In this document: in pieces, positions 35,606 to 44,863 of the stretch
Layout: each line of letters begins with the position of its first letter
Numbering within the stretch: position 1 is the first letter of the stretch
Assembly (NCBI RefSeq): GCF_900109935.1
Contig: NZ_FOBV01000003.1
Coordinates: 372,001 to 436,000 of the forward strand
Origin: Chryseobacterium taichungense
GTDB lineage: Bacteria > Bacteroidota > Bacteroidia > Flavobacteriales > Weeksellaceae
Direction: 5' to 3'
Length of the DNA stretch: 64,000 bases
Position numbers and translations under genes: made by a program
The notes under the pieces: model-generated
Told to the model about the DNA's origin: nothing
Database searches by the model: none
What the model saw: only the letters and a program-made list of their open reading frames with translations

Positions 35606-35633
35606 AGCAGGCTTGTTTTAAGCCTGCTTTTTT
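35606..35633 (+). terminator. Intrinsic terminator of the fluoride operon
   Basis: AGCAGGCTT (35606-35614) pairs with AAGCCTGCT (35620-35628) followed by TTTTTT. It closes the CLC-DUF190-eno-PAP2 transcript, 3 bp before the next -10 element. Confidence 0.88.
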
Positions 35634-35635
35634 CT

Positions 35636-35824
35636 TACATTTGCACTCTATTATGAAATTATTCAGAACTACATCTTCTCAAGTTACACCGCCTTAATTT
35701 AGCAGGCTCATAATTCATTTGATATCCAAAATCCTTTTTGGATAATCTTTCTTATACTTTCAAAATAAATTTTCATTGATTTGATCCCATAATTTGCTGT
35801 GGGATAACATACAGATTATACAAT
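35636..35824 (+). promoter_or_regulatory. sulP promoter and long structured leader
   Basis: TACATTTG (35636-35643) is a perfect -10; the ATG follows 180 bp later. The leader holds three stems: GCCT/AGGC near 35692-35706; ATCCAAAA (35724-35731) with TTTTGGAT (35736-35743) followed by a U-rich stretch; and ATCCCA (35784-35789) with TGGGAT (35800-35805). The second looks like an attenuator. The leader does not match the fluoride aptamer or other riboswitches I know. It is an unexplained candidate regulatory RNA. Confidence 0.5.
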
Positions 35825-37360
35825 ATGCAAACTACTTTTTTAAATTTTAAATCATTTCAAAACGTCAATATCAAAAATGAGATCTTAGCAGGATTAACCG
35901 TTGCTATGACGATGATCCCCGAATCGCTATCATTTGCCATCTTGGCCGGTCTATCTCCTTTGACAGGCTTACATGCTGCTTTTCTAATGGGAATAGTAAC
36001 CGCCTTTTTAGGTGGCAGACCGGGAATGGTTTCTGGCGGTGCAGGAGCTACCGTAGTCGTTCTAATTGCTTTGGCTTCCACTCACGGTGTCGAATATCTT
36101 TTTGCGGCAGTTGTCTTGGCCGGAATTATCCAGTTATTGGTCGGCGTTTTAAAACTCGGAAAATTTGTAAGGCTGATACCACAACCTGTAATGTACGGAT
36201 TTCTGAATGGTCTGGCTGTGATCATTTTTATGGCACAGGTAGCTCAGTTTAAAGTGACACAAAACGGGATAACTTCCTGGATGGAGGGTTCAGCACTGGC
36301 GATAATGGCAGGCTTGACTCTTCTGACAATCGCTATCGTTTTCGTTTTTCCGAAGATCACTAAAGCAGTTCCGGCTTCATTAGTTGCAATAATCGTTGTT
36401 TTCGGCTTGGTTTACTTTCTGAACATCGACACCAAGAAAGTGATCGATATAGCCTCCGTGAGTGGCTCTTTACCGTCTTTTCACATTCCGAATATTCCAT
36501 TTAACATAGAAACTCTGAAAATAATATTTCCTTACGCTGCAATTATGGCGGGTGTTGGATTGATTGAGTCTTTATTGACTTTGAATATGGTAGACGAAAT
36601 TACCAATACAAAAGGACGCTCCAACAAAGAAGCTTGTGCGCAAGGAGTCGCCAATATTACAAACGGTTTCTTTGGCGGAATGGGAGGTTGCGCTATGGTA
36701 GCACAAACCTTGGTCAATATTGATGCCGGAGCAAGAACAAGAATTTCAGCAGTGATCGGAGCTGTGACTATTTTGATTATCATTTTGGCGGGCGGACCGG
36801 TTATCGAACAGATCCCAATGGCAGCATTGGTGGGAGTGATGATGATGGTAGCGATTGGAACATTTGAGTGGATCTCATTCCGAATTATTACGAAAATGCC
36901 AAAGTCGGATATTTTTGTCGGGATTCTTGTGGCAATCATTACGGTGCTTCTTCACAATCTAGCATTAGCTGTTTTAATTGGTGTCATTATTTCTGCACTT
37001 GTCTTTGCCTGGGACAGTGCAAAAAGAATCCGAGCCAGAAAGTCAATCGATGCTGAGGGCAATAAAATTTATGAAATATATGGACCTTTATTTTTTGGAA
37101 GTACAACAGCATTCATCGATAAATTTGATGCGATTAATGATCCTGAAAAAATCATAATTGATTTCAAAGAGTCTCGAATTGTGGATATGTCTGCCATCGA
37201 ATCTTTGAAAAAAGTAATCGAAAAATATAAAACACACAAAAAGTTGGTTGTCCTGAAACATCTTAGCCCCGATTGTATTCATCTATTAGATAATGCCAGT
37301 GGATTTATTGAAGTTAATCATTATGAAGATCCAACTTATCGAGTTTTGGGAGAGAAATAA
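35825..37360 (+). CDS. SulP-family anion transporter with STAS domain
   Basis: A 511-aa protein: about 12 helices (GLTVAMTMIPESLSFAILAG is the SulP signature, residues 22-41; GGAGATVVVLIALA follows), then a cytoplasmic STAS domain from about residue 395 (FFGSTTAFIDKFDAINDPEK, IIDFKESRIVDMSAIESLKK). Members carry sulfate, bicarbonate or other anions with sodium or protons. It lies behind a long leader RNA and after the fluoride operon. The substrate cannot be set from sequence. Confidence 0.9.
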   Translation: MQTTFLNFKSFQNVNIKNEILAGLTVAMTMIPESLSFAILAGLSPLTGLHAAFLMGIVTAFLGGRPGMVSGGAGATVVVLIALASTHGVEYLFAAVVLAGIIQLLVGVLKLGKFVRLIPQPVMYGFLNGLAVIIFMAQVAQFKVTQNGITSWMEGSALAIMAGLTLLTIAIVFVFPKITKAVPASLVAIIVVFGLVYFLNIDTKKVIDIASVSGSLPSFHIPNIPFNIETLKIIFPYAAIMAGVGLIESLLTLNMVDEITNTKGRSNKEACAQGVANITNGFFGGMGGCAMVAQTLVNIDAGARTRISAVIGAVTILIIILAGGPVIEQIPMAALVGVMMMVAIGTFEWISFRIITKMPKSDIFVGILVAIITVLLHNLALAVLIGVIISALVFAWDSAKRIRARKSIDAEGNKIYEIYGPLFFGSTTAFIDKFDAINDPEKIIIDFKESRIVDMSAIESLKKVIEKYKTHKKLVVLKHLSPDCIHLLDNASGFIEVNHYEDPTYRVLGEK

Positions 37361-37399
37361 CAGTTTGAAACGCTGGATGTTCACAAATTTATAAGCGCC

Positions 37400-37500
37400 A
37401 CCGTATCTCCCAATAAGAAAAACAAATTCAAATACAACTAGGTGATGATTTGTTCCCGGTCATTGCTGAACTAATAATCTGGGGCTCAAAATATGATTCG
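37400..37500 (+). pseudogene. HxlR-type HTH regulator C-terminal remnant
   Basis: Two frames give TVSPNKKNKFKYN and then QLGDDLFPVIAELIIWGSKY, the end of an HxlR winged helix (YxLTxxGxxLxPVxxxLxxWG). A one-base shift separates them and the N-terminal recognition helix is missing. Non-functional. Confidence 0.5.
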
Positions 37501-38204
37501 TCTGAGAAAAAAAACATTTTCAAAGATCTGGAAAGAGACAAGAAAAGTCCAAATCTCACCAGTGTTCCCCAGCCAAACAATGCAATTTTAAGATCGTCAT
37601 GCTTAGACTGCTATTCTTCGAAAGTTACTCTCCTATGGTCTGATAAGATACACCGGCTAATTTCTTAGTTGCGTCTCACATCAAAAAAGAACCGAAAACT
37701 TTGGACTTCTCAAAATAGCTTCCTGGCGAAAACCTAAACAGAACTATTTCATTTACTATTCCATTAATAAAATTTTATTAAGCGCAATGCCTGTTACAAG
37801 TTATGCAGCAATACATTCTTCGGTCAGATTTAATGAAGCTTAGATTAATGTTCTGAAAAATTACACATTGCGCTTTCTCTGAAAAAAACGGCCATTAATA
37901 CAACTGGATAGGGACGATGGAAAAAAAGCCGTAAGTGATTTTCCGGATTCTGACAAAGAATGTATTGAATGTAATACTTAAGAAAATCAAGAAATAAAAA
38001 ATATTATCATATTGCCGTTCTCTCTTTTATGAACATTGTCGTCGAGGATGAAAAAAAAGTCGAGACAGAATTTTATTCTTGGTCTATTAATGGCAGTTTC
38101 TCCGTGATGAATTCTTCTTCAATTACTCTCTGACGACGATTTTTTATATTGTATGCTCAATGGATTATAATTTGCATATATTCTGATAGATTAAAAAATA
38201 TGTT
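37501..38204. other. Non-coding or fully decayed interval
   Basis: About 700 bp without a supported gene. All frames are broken by frequent stops; short open pieces show no family motif. The AT-rich composition and lack of promoter-terminator pairs fit gene debris at the inner edge of the integrative element. Confidence 0.45.
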
Positions 38205-38582
38205 ATGAGTGAAGAAAAGAATAAGACAGGAGATTATCTGGCTAATGAAAGAACCTATTTGGCTTGGCTTAGATCTTCAGTTGCTCTAATGGGATTCGGT
38301 CTAATTTTAGTTAAATTTTCTGTTTTCCTCAAACAAGTTACAATGCTGGACTCAAATAAAGTGATTGTTCATTCCCAAAGAGATTATACAGGTGTGACCG
38401 GGATTGTCCTAGTGTCAACTGGTACGGTAACACTTCTCCTCTCTTATCTCAATTATAGAAAAACCTACAGAATGATCAAAGAGAATATTTTTGTTGGCAA
38501 CAACTCTCTTGTTTTGTTTGTGACAATTCTAATCATTTCAGTCAGCATCTTTTTGACAGGCTATCTTTTTAGAAGTATCTAA
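38205..38582 (+). CDS. DUF202/YidH-family inner membrane protein
   Basis: A 125-aa protein with three membrane helices. LANERTYLAWLRSSVALMGF is the DUF202 signature (residues 13-32). A hydrophilic loop (residues 50-65) and two further helices (about 65-85 and 100-122) follow. Function of DUF202 proteins is unknown. Monocistronic; a perfect hairpin lies 9 bp after the stop. Confidence 0.85.
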   Translation: MSEEKNKTGDYLANERTYLAWLRSSVALMGFGLILVKFSVFLKQVTMLDSNKVIVHSQRDYTGVTGIVLVSTGTVTLLLSYLNYRKTYRMIKENIFVGNNSLVLFVTILIISVSIFLTGYLFRSI

Positions 38583-38590
38583 AAAACTTT

Positions 38591-38615
38591 AACAAATTTT
38601 CAGTGAAAATTTGTT
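38591..38615. repeat. Perfect 11-bp inverted repeat after the DUF202 gene
   Basis: AACAAATTTTC (38591-38601), AGT, GAAAATTTGTT (38605-38615). It could end transcription of the DUF202 gene. Its inner 14 bp CAAATTTTCAGTGA (38593-38606) recurs exactly at 40108-40121, on the other side of the integrase gene, so it may instead be an arm-type recombinase site. Confidence 0.7.
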
Positions 38616-38793
38616 AACATTTATTCACTTATTGGTGATTTCTTGTAGTACTCAATATATATTTGTAAATACCCTTGTAATTAAAAAAAATATTCTATGT
38701 TACAGTTTGTTTTATAATCATTATGTCGGATTAGTTTTATAAGAGGCAGCTAGTAATTTGATAGATTTTGCCATTTATAATTGAGCTAATTTT

Positions 38794-40017
38794 TTAAAAC
38801 TTCTTTTCCTTAAGAATGTTTCTCAACGAAGACATATCCTCACTAACTTTTTTATCTAGAATTTTTGCGTAATGCTGAGTAGTCTTAATACTCTTGTGAC
38901 CTAGCATTTTACTTACACTCTCAATGGATACCCCATTAGATAAAGTGACAGTTGTGGCAAAAGTATGGCGTGCAATATGATAAGTCAATTCTTTATTAAT
39001 TCCGCACAGATCTGCAATCTCTTTAAGATATGCATTCATTTTTTGATTACTAAGAATAGGCAGAAGTTTTCCACTATTAAGACATACTGGATGATTTTTG
39101 TATTTTTCAATAATTTTCTCTGTTTGAGGAAGCAAGGGAATATTAGAAGTAGTTTTAGTTTTCTGACGTTTGGTATAGATCCATTGAGAGCCATCAAGTC
39201 CTAAGTTGATATTTTGAAGTGTTAATTTCTGAGTATCAATATATGCCAACCCTGTGAAACAACTGAACAGAAAAATATCTCGTACCAAAGACAATCTCTC
39301 ATTTTTAAAATCTTTGGTAAAAAGCACTTCTATTTCCTTTTCATTAAGGAACATTCTTGTTACTTCATTAAACTTAGAATGATAGTTCATAAAAGGGTCT
39401 CGCTCCATCCATCCATTTGCAAGACAGATACGAATGATCTTACCAAAATTCTTGATATATTTTACTGCTGAATTATTGTTACAGGATTTTTCGGTTCTTA
39501 AAAAAAATTCAAAATCGTTTAGAAAAGCATAGTCGATCTTTTTAATTTCAATGTCGGTAACGCAGTATTTCCATTTCAAGAAATCTTTGGTATGCTTCAG
39601 ACAGGTCTTATAACGCGTTAATGTTCCTTGAGCAAATTCTTTGTCTATAAGTTTCTCCATTCGATCATTATGATCCTGAAAAATAGGAATGAGCGTTCTG
39701 CTAAACTCACCTCTACCCACTAACTTATTTTTAAGAGTCTCACAAGTCACTGTTTCTTTATCTCTGATTAATTCGTGATAGGTGTCGTAAACTTTCTGCT
39801 CAAATGTTTTTAAATAAAAATTAAGTGATCTGCATTCTTCTGAAGAGCCACTAACCTTCTGCATTGCAGAGTTCCATTTTGAAGACTTTACAGTACGTTT
39901 TGTGCTGATCTCGGATATTTTGCCATCAATTGTAATTCGTAAATAAATAGGACACTCTCCTATAGAATTGATTTTAGCTTTTTTTACATAGAAAAGTAAA
40001 TTGAATGTCTTGTTCAT
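38794..40017 (-). CDS. Tyrosine site-specific recombinase (integrase)
   Basis: A 407-aa Bacteroidota integrase: Arm-DNA-bind domain (residues 1-90, NLLFYVKKAKINSIGECPIY), SAM-like core-binding domain (about 110-205), catalytic domain to the end. The box II HxxR is HIARH with Arg350; LGHKSIKTTQHY supplies the nucleophile Tyr383. The first catalytic Arg is replaced (FTGLAYID instead of TGLRxxD), as known for CTnDOT-type integrases. It lies 247 bp from the 3' end of tRNA-Asp, a typical insertion target. Intact, so the element could still move. Confidence 0.92.
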   Translation of the reverse strand: MNKTFNLLFYVKKAKINSIGECPIYLRITIDGKISEISTKRTVKSSKWNSAMQKVSGSSEECRSLNFYLKTFEQKVYDTYHELIRDKETVTCETLKNKLVGRGEFSRTLIPIFQDHNDRMEKLIDKEFAQGTLTRYKTCLKHTKDFLKWKYCVTDIEIKKIDYAFLNDFEFFLRTEKSCNNNSAVKYIKNFGKIIRICLANGWMERDPFMNYHSKFNEVTRMFLNEKEIEVLFTKDFKNERLSLVRDIFLFSCFTGLAYIDTQKLTLQNINLGLDGSQWIYTKRQKTKTTSNIPLLPQTEKIIEKYKNHPVCLNSGKLLPILSNQKMNAYLKEIADLCGINKELTYHIARHTFATTVTLSNGVSIESVSKMLGHKSIKTTQHYAKILDKKVSEDMSSLRNILKEKKF

Positions 40018-40107
40018 TTCGTTTAGCGTTTAAGATTTAAAATTAACCTTAGCAAAAACTTATCACAAGATATTCAGTTGCTGAACTAGCTACTGAACAG
40101 GGTTTGT

Positions 40108-40161
40108 CAAATTTTCAGTGACCTTTTAAACCTTCTTTTACAGGTCACTGAATAGGTCACT
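40108..40161. repeat. Repeat cluster between integrase and tRNA-Asp
   Basis: Contains CAAATTTTCAGTGA (40108-40121, exact copy of 38593-38606), AGTGACCT (40117-40124) and its inverse AGGTCACT twice (40142-40149 and 40154-40161, 12 bp apart). Such direct and inverted short repeats near an integrase are typical of arm-type or excisionase binding sites. No site has been tested. Confidence 0.6.
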
Positions 40162-40263
40162 TTCAGATTGTGCTTTTTTAGTTCTCTTTGAACAGACATA
40201 AAACAAAAAAAGCTTTAAAACATACGTTTTAAAGCTTTTTGTACTACTTTGATATTGTAGTTG

Positions 40264-40337
40264 CGATCCGGACGGGACTTGAACCCGCGACCTCCGCCGT
40301 GACAGGGCGGCATTCTAACCAACTGAACTACCGGATC
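40264..40337 (-). tRNA. tRNA-Asp (GTC)
   Basis: 74 nt without CCA. Acceptor GATCCGG (complement of 40331-40337) pairs with CCGGATC (complement of 40265-40271), discriminator G. D-arm GTTCAGTTGGTTAGAAT, anticodon stem CCGCC/GGCGG around loop CTGTCAC with anticodon GTC, and T-loop GGTTCAAGTCC. It lies at the boundary between the accessory region and conserved genes. Confidence 0.95.
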
Positions 40338-40422
40338 AAATTTATTAAAGAACTTTGTTTCTTTTTTGTGATTGCAAAACTACAACTTTTTTCCTTCCCT
40401 GCAAATTATTTCTCAAAAAAAA

Positions 40423-40442
40423 GCCTCCCAAAAGTGGAAGGC
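40423..40442 (-). terminator. Terminator of trxA
   Basis: GCCTCCC pairs with GGAAGGC with one mismatch (40423-40442). On the minus strand it is followed by eight T. It lies 23 bp after the thioredoxin stop. Confidence 0.8.
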
Positions 40443-40464
40443 ATTCATTATCAAACTTATTATT

Positions 40465-40782
40465 TTATAAGTGTGCGCTTAATTTTTCAGCAATTACGTG
40501 CTTTGGAGCTACTCCTACTAATTTGTCAACAACCTCACCATTCTTAAAAATAAGAACCGTAGGAATATTTCTGATCCCATATTGCATAGAAATATCCTGA
40601 TTGTTATCTACATCTACTTTTCCAACTACTGCTTTTCCCTCAAAATCTGTTGCAACTTCTTCGATGATTGGTCCCAACGTTCTGCAAGGCCCGCACCATA
40701 CTGCCCAAAAGTCTACCAATACCGGCTTATCTGATTTTAAAACCGTTTCCTGAAATGAGCTGTCTGTAATTTCTAAAGCCAT
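40465..40782 (-). CDS. trxA: Thioredoxin
   Basis: A 105-aa thioredoxin with active site W29-C30-G-P-C33 (DFWAVWCGPC) and the cis-Pro loop RNIPTVLIFKNGE. It reduces protein disulfides in the cytoplasm. Single gene with its own terminator; first conserved chromosomal gene inside the tRNA-Asp border. Length and motifs fully normal. Confidence 0.96.
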   Translation of the reverse strand: MALEITDSSFQETVLKSDKPVLVDFWAVWCGPCRTLGPIIEEVATDFEGKAVVGKVDVDNNQDISMQYGIRNIPTVLIFKNGEVVDKLVGVAPKHVIAEKLSAHL

Positions 40783-40864
40783 TTTGTTTCTTTTATTTTA
40801 ATTAATATTATTCTAAACTTGTCCTTAATTAGATACCCAAAATTACGCCATTTAAGTAATAGAG

Positions 40865-42040
40865 TTATCTATGCTCAACATTTGTATTTTCTATAACAAA
40901 ATCTTTAGAAATTTCCTGTAAAGCCTCTGCTAATGCATCAATATCTTTCTTAGTAGTCAAATGGCTGAACGAAATACGCAAAGGGGTACAATGTTCCATT
41001 TCTTCTTCTGATAAAACCATCATCATAACCATTGAAGGTTTTGATGCTCCCGAAGAACATGCACTTCCCTGTGAAATTGCAATCCCTTTCATATCCAGCT
41101 GAAGACCAATTAAAGGATTTTTATAAGGTAATAAAGCACTTAGAACGGTATAAAGACTTCCCTCTTTTTCTGAGCTTCTTCCGTTAAATTTAATTCCCGG
41201 AACTGCTCTAGCAAGCTTCTCTACCGCGTAATTTTTGATTTCCTGCATATGATCTGTGTATGCCTGCAGATTATTCAGAGAAAGTTCTAATGCTTTACCT
41301 AAACCAACGATTCCAGCTACATTCTCCGTTCCTGCACGTAAGCTTCTTTCCTGTGGACCTCCGGTAATAATTCCTTTTAATCCGCTTGATTTTCTGATAA
41401 ATGCAAAACCAATCCCTTTAGGACCGTGGAATTTATGGGCACTACAAGATGCAAAATCTACCTGAATATCAGAAAAATCCAGCTCCATATGAGCCATCGT
41501 TTGTACCGTGTCTGAATGAAAGATTGCGCCATTCGCCTTACAAAGTTCTGCAACTTTTTTAATATCGGTGATATTACCAATTTCATTGTTGGCATGCATC
41601 AAACTTACCAATGTTTTCTTATCTGAAACTTTCAACAGTTGTTCCAGCTTTGCAAGATCGATATCTCCTTTTTCGTTAGGGCGTATATAATTTACTTCTA
41701 CACCCTTTCTGTTTTTCATGTCGAGAATACTTTCGGAAACACATTTATGTTCAAGAGGTGAACTGATAATCCTCTGTACTCCAAGATGTTCAACAGCAGA
41801 TTTAATGATCATATTATTAGATTCCGTACCGCAAGATGTGAAAATGATTTCAGCAGGAGTAACGTGCAGATAATCCGCAACCTGTCTTCTTACGTTTTCG
41901 ATAAGAATTTTTGCTTCCTGTCCAAAACTGTGTGTTGAAGACGGATTTCCAAAATTCATTTTCATGGTTTCTACCATTGCATCGATAACTTCTTCTGACA
42001 GAGGGGTTGTAGCAGCGTTATCTAAGTATATTTTATTCAT
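40865..42040 (-). CDS. Cysteine desulfurase (IscS/NifS family)
   Basis: A 391-aa PLP enzyme releasing sulfur from cysteine for Fe-S clusters and thio-modified tRNA. N-terminal IYLDNAATTPL, SCGTESNNM phosphate loop, PLP lysine in ASCSAHKFHGPKGIGF (about residue 203), and the catalytic Cys loop ISQGSACSSGASKPS (about residue 327). Normal length for the short-loop IscS/NifS group. No iscU neighbour, so it may serve tRNA thiolation or a general role. Confidence 0.93.
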   Translation of the reverse strand: MNKIYLDNAATTPLSEEVIDAMVETMKMNFGNPSSTHSFGQEAKILIENVRRQVADYLHVTPAEIIFTSCGTESNNMIIKSAVEHLGVQRIISSPLEHKCVSESILDMKNRKGVEVNYIRPNEKGDIDLAKLEQLLKVSDKKTLVSLMHANNEIGNITDIKKVAELCKANGAIFHSDTVQTMAHMELDFSDIQVDFASCSAHKFHGPKGIGFAFIRKSSGLKGIITGGPQERSLRAGTENVAGIVGLGKALELSLNNLQAYTDHMQEIKNYAVEKLARAVPGIKFNGRSSEKEGSLYTVLSALLPYKNPLIGLQLDMKGIAISQGSACSSGASKPSMVMMMVLSEEEMEHCTPLRISFSHLTTKKDIDALAEALQEISKDFVIENTNVEHR

Positions 42041-42148
42041 TTTACTTTGAAGATTTATTTCTACGGAAACAGTTTATAGCCGAAAATAGCAGCACAGCAG
42101 ATTTAATATTAAACATCAATTAGCTTACTTGATTTTCAGTACCCAAAA

Positions 42149-42736
42149 TTAGTGAAAAAATTGATAATGTCCTTCATTTGCCCATTTAAGCATTGGCTTA
42201 TCTCCTGAAGTATCACCAAAAGCAATGATTTTATCGTATTTCTGATTGATAATTTCAGCTTTTATTCTTTCTAATTTTTCCTTGCCATTGCAGTTTTTTC
42301 CTATAAAATTACCTGTAAAAATACCATTCCGAAACTCTGCTTTTGTTGCTACGAGCTGCATTTGGAATGCTTCAGCAAAAGGTTTTGCCCATATATCAAG
42401 AGAGGCAGTCACTAAAAGACTTTGTATATTTTCACGATCGATATTTTGAATAAAATCCAATGCATTTTCCCTTACAATTTTAGGATAATGCTGCTCAAAG
42501 AATTGTCTGGATTTCTTTTCTATTTTTTCCTGCGTTTGCCCTTTAAGAATGGATCCAATAAAACTTTTCTTTACTTTTTCGGTTTCAGCAAGCTTTAATT
42601 TTAATAAAACGAAAAGCGGAATATGCTTTAAAAATTGTAATCTGAATTTTACGGGATCATAAAATTTAAGATACATAAACATCGTATCTTTATAGGTCAA
42701 AGTTCCGTCAAAATCAAAACAATACAATTTCTTCAT
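42149..42736 (-). CDS. HAD-IB family phosphatase
   Basis: A 195-aa HAD hydrolase: motif I FDFDGTLTYKDT (nucleophile Asp at residue 8), motif II LLVTASLD, and motif IV IIAFGDTSGDKPML. The cap lies between residues 20 and 75. It stands just downstream of an SDR/FAD-oxidoreductase/UbiA set resembling the decaprenylphosphoryl-arabinose pathway, so it may remove the 5-phosphate from the polyprenyl-phosphoribose intermediate. That assignment is by context; phosphoserine phosphatase-like alternatives remain. Confidence 0.82.
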   Translation of the reverse strand: MKKLYCFDFDGTLTYKDTMFMYLKFYDPVKFRLQFLKHIPLFVLLKLKLAETEKVKKSFIGSILKGQTQEKIEKKSRQFFEQHYPKIVRENALDFIQNIDRENIQSLLVTASLDIWAKPFAEAFQMQLVATKAEFRNGIFTGNFIGKNCNGKEKLERIKAEIINQKYDKIIAFGDTSGDKPMLKWANEGHYQFFH

Positions 42737-42817
42737 TGGAATTTCGTTTAATTTATCTTAACGTAAATGTCGTAAAGATATTTTTATAATCAATAAATAT
42801 TCATTCAATATAAACAT

Positions 42818-43543
42818 TTACAGCTTTAAATTTTTAAATATAAACTCCGGAATATTTCTGATAATTAACATTATTAATTCCCAAACCGACAGTACGTATA
42901 CTATATTTTTCTTTTTTTGATAGGCCTTAAAAATACATTGAGCCGCCTGTGCCGGTGTTGCCGTAAGTTTCGGATTCAAAGGCAGGCCTTCTGTCATTTT
43001 TGTGGCCATAAATCCCGGTTTAACCGTAATGACATGAACTTTTTTATCGGAGAGATAATTCCTCAAGCCGCTTAAATAAGCTGTAAAAGCGGCCTTTGCA
43101 CTTCCATAAATAAAATTACTTTGCCTGCCACGATCTCCCGCTACGGACGAAAGGCCAATAATAGTTCCCGATCTCCTATTTTCAAACTTCTGTGCAAAAT
43201 AGGTCATTACCGGAATCAGCTTGGCATAATTGATGTCAATTATTTTTTCCGTATTCTTATGATCATAAAGACCTTGTTCTGTGTCTTCTCCTAAATATCC
43301 TACGGCACAAAATAAAAGATTGGAATTGATATTTTCAAATTTACTGTAATCCGGATCTTTTAACAGATCCATTTCAATGACTTCAGCCTGCTGAAGAAAT
43401 TTCACGTCAATATGCCTTGCAAATCTCTCGGTTGTCTCTGTATTTGAAGTGATAAGATAAATTTTTTCAAATCTTTCTCCCTTTTTCAAAGTTTCTTCCA
43501 CAAAAGCCTGTGCTACTTCCGATGTGCTTCCTAAAACAATCAT
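42818..43543 (-). CDS. DprE2-like SDR oxidoreductase
   Basis: A 241-aa SDR. Cofactor motif VLGSTSEVAQAF (residues 3-14, the G-rich loop is unusual, as in DprE2), catalytic Ser in GLSSVAGDRG and YxxxK in IYGSAKAAF. It follows the FAD oxidoreductase gene by 3 bp. In mycobacteria DprE1 oxidises the ribose 2'-OH of decaprenylphosphoryl ribose and DprE2 reduces the ketone to arabinose. The gene pair here suggests the same epimerisation on a polyprenyl-phosphate sugar. Confidence 0.85.
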   Translation of the reverse strand: MIVLGSTSEVAQAFVEETLKKGERFEKIYLITSNTETTERFARHIDVKFLQQAEVIEMDLLKDPDYSKFENINSNLLFCAVGYLGEDTEQGLYDHKNTEKIIDINYAKLIPVMTYFAQKFENRRSGTIIGLSSVAGDRGRQSNFIYGSAKAAFTAYLSGLRNYLSDKKVHVITVKPGFMATKMTEGLPLNPKLTATPAQAAQCIFKAYQKKKNIVYVLSVWELIMLIIRNIPEFIFKNLKL

Positions 43544-43546
43544 TTG

Positions 43547-44863
43547 TTAAATATTATTTATGATTCTTTTGTGCTGCAAAGACACAAATTTTGAACTTTG
43601 AACATTTTTGAGATAATTGGTAAGTGATGACCTGCTCATACTGTCTTTGGTAAGATAAATTTTCCCATTATATTCCTCCACAATATCGTCTAACCGTTCA
43701 ATAAGCTTTTTTAATCTAGAATTAACTTTAAAATCCAGGGCCAGCGAATATCCTTCAAAAGGAAAGGAATTATATGCCTGTGGATTTTCTTTTCCGTAAA
43801 GCTTTAAAACAGCAAGAAAAGAACCGTTTCCACTATTGGCAATGGTTTCCAATATCTTTTTCATCCCTTCTCTCCCAGATTCTTTCGGAATCATCATTTG
43901 ATACTGGATGAACCCGGATTTACCGTAGATTTTATTCCAGTCTTTTACAAAATCCAGAGGATAAAAGAAAGTTTCATAGTCAATAAAGTTTTTCACTTCT
44001 TTTTTGGACTGCTTTTTAAAGTAAAAATAATTGAAAATCCTTACGGTGAAAGCATTTAATACAAATCCCGGAAAATAGAATGGTACTGTAGGCTCAAACT
44101 TTTTCTTCAGTCTTAGAGGTTTATCTTTCAAATTTTGCGGCAGTTCATGTTGAAAAGCATGTTCTCCCCTCATCAAAATACTTCTTCCTATATTTTTACC
44201 TTTCTGCAGACAATCGATCCATGCAACTGTATAGGTCCACTTTTCACTTTCTTCAAATAATCTGAAAATTTCATCAAGATTTTCTGCCTTTATACTTTCC
44301 TGACGGATATATGCAGACTGAATATTTTTCAGCTTAAATTTAGCGCTAAGGATAATGCCTGTAAGGCCCATCCCACCTATCGTTGCCCAGAATTTATCTG
44401 AATTTTCATCTCTTGAACAGGTAATGATATCTCCATTTTCGATCATTAGTTTAAAATCAATCACATATTCGGAAAAACATCCTTCCGAATGATGATTTTT
44501 ACCATGAACGTCTGAAGCTATCGCACCACCCACGGAAACAAACTTGGTTCCCGGTGTTACATAAAGAAAATATCCCTGCGGAACAGCTATTTCAAGAACA
44601 TCGGAAAGCAAAACACCGGATTCACATTCGATAATACCGTTGAGCCGGTCAAAACTGATGAATTTATTTAATTTTTTTGTTGAAAATATATGCTCGCCCA
44701 AGGAAGCATCACCGTAACATCTTCCGTTGCCTCTTGCTATAACTTCATTATTATTAAGTACAAATTCCTTTATCTTTTGGAAGCTATCATCAGATTTCAT
44801 TTCCTTCTCAACCACTGGATAATTTCCCCAATTGGTTACTTTCTGTATAAAATTTGGCTTCAT
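43547..44863 (-). CDS. DprE1-like FAD-dependent polyprenylphosphoryl-ribose oxidase
   Basis: A 438-aa VAO-type flavoprotein. FAD-binding parts: VIARGNGRCYGDASLG (about 40-55) and YVTPGTKFVSVGGAIASDVH followed by GKNHH, matching the DprE1 active-site segment closely. C-terminal substrate domain from about 230. It overlaps the upstream UbiA gene by 4 bp (ATGA) and is followed by the DprE2-like gene, so the three are translationally linked. Product would be a keto-sugar lipid, an intermediate to polyprenylphosphoryl arabinose. Confidence 0.87.
   Translation of the reverse strand: MKPNFIQKVTNWGNYPVVEKEMKSDDSFQKIKEFVLNNNEVIARGNGRCYGDASLGEHIFSTKKLNKFISFDRLNGIIECESGVLLSDVLEIAVPQGYFLYVTPGTKFVSVGGAIASDVHGKNHHSEGCFSEYVIDFKLMIENGDIITCSRDENSDKFWATIGGMGLTGIILSAKFKLKNIQSAYIRQESIKAENLDEIFRLFEESEKWTYTVAWIDCLQKGKNIGRSILMRGEHAFQHELPQNLKDKPLRLKKKFEPTVPFYFPGFVLNAFTVRIFNYFYFKKQSKKEVKNFIDYETFFYPLDFVKDWNKIYGKSGFIQYQMMIPKESGREGMKKILETIANSGNGSFLAVLKLYGKENPQAYNSFPFEGYSLALDFKVNSRLKKLIERLDDIVEEYNGKIYLTKDSMSRSSLTNYLKNVQSSKFVSLQHKRIINNI

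Noticed and set aside
35650..35720. A second fluoride riboswitch before sulP
   Set aside because: CCGCCTTAA is shared with the first, but the GCTGATGACGCCT core is absent and the following bases do not pair as required.
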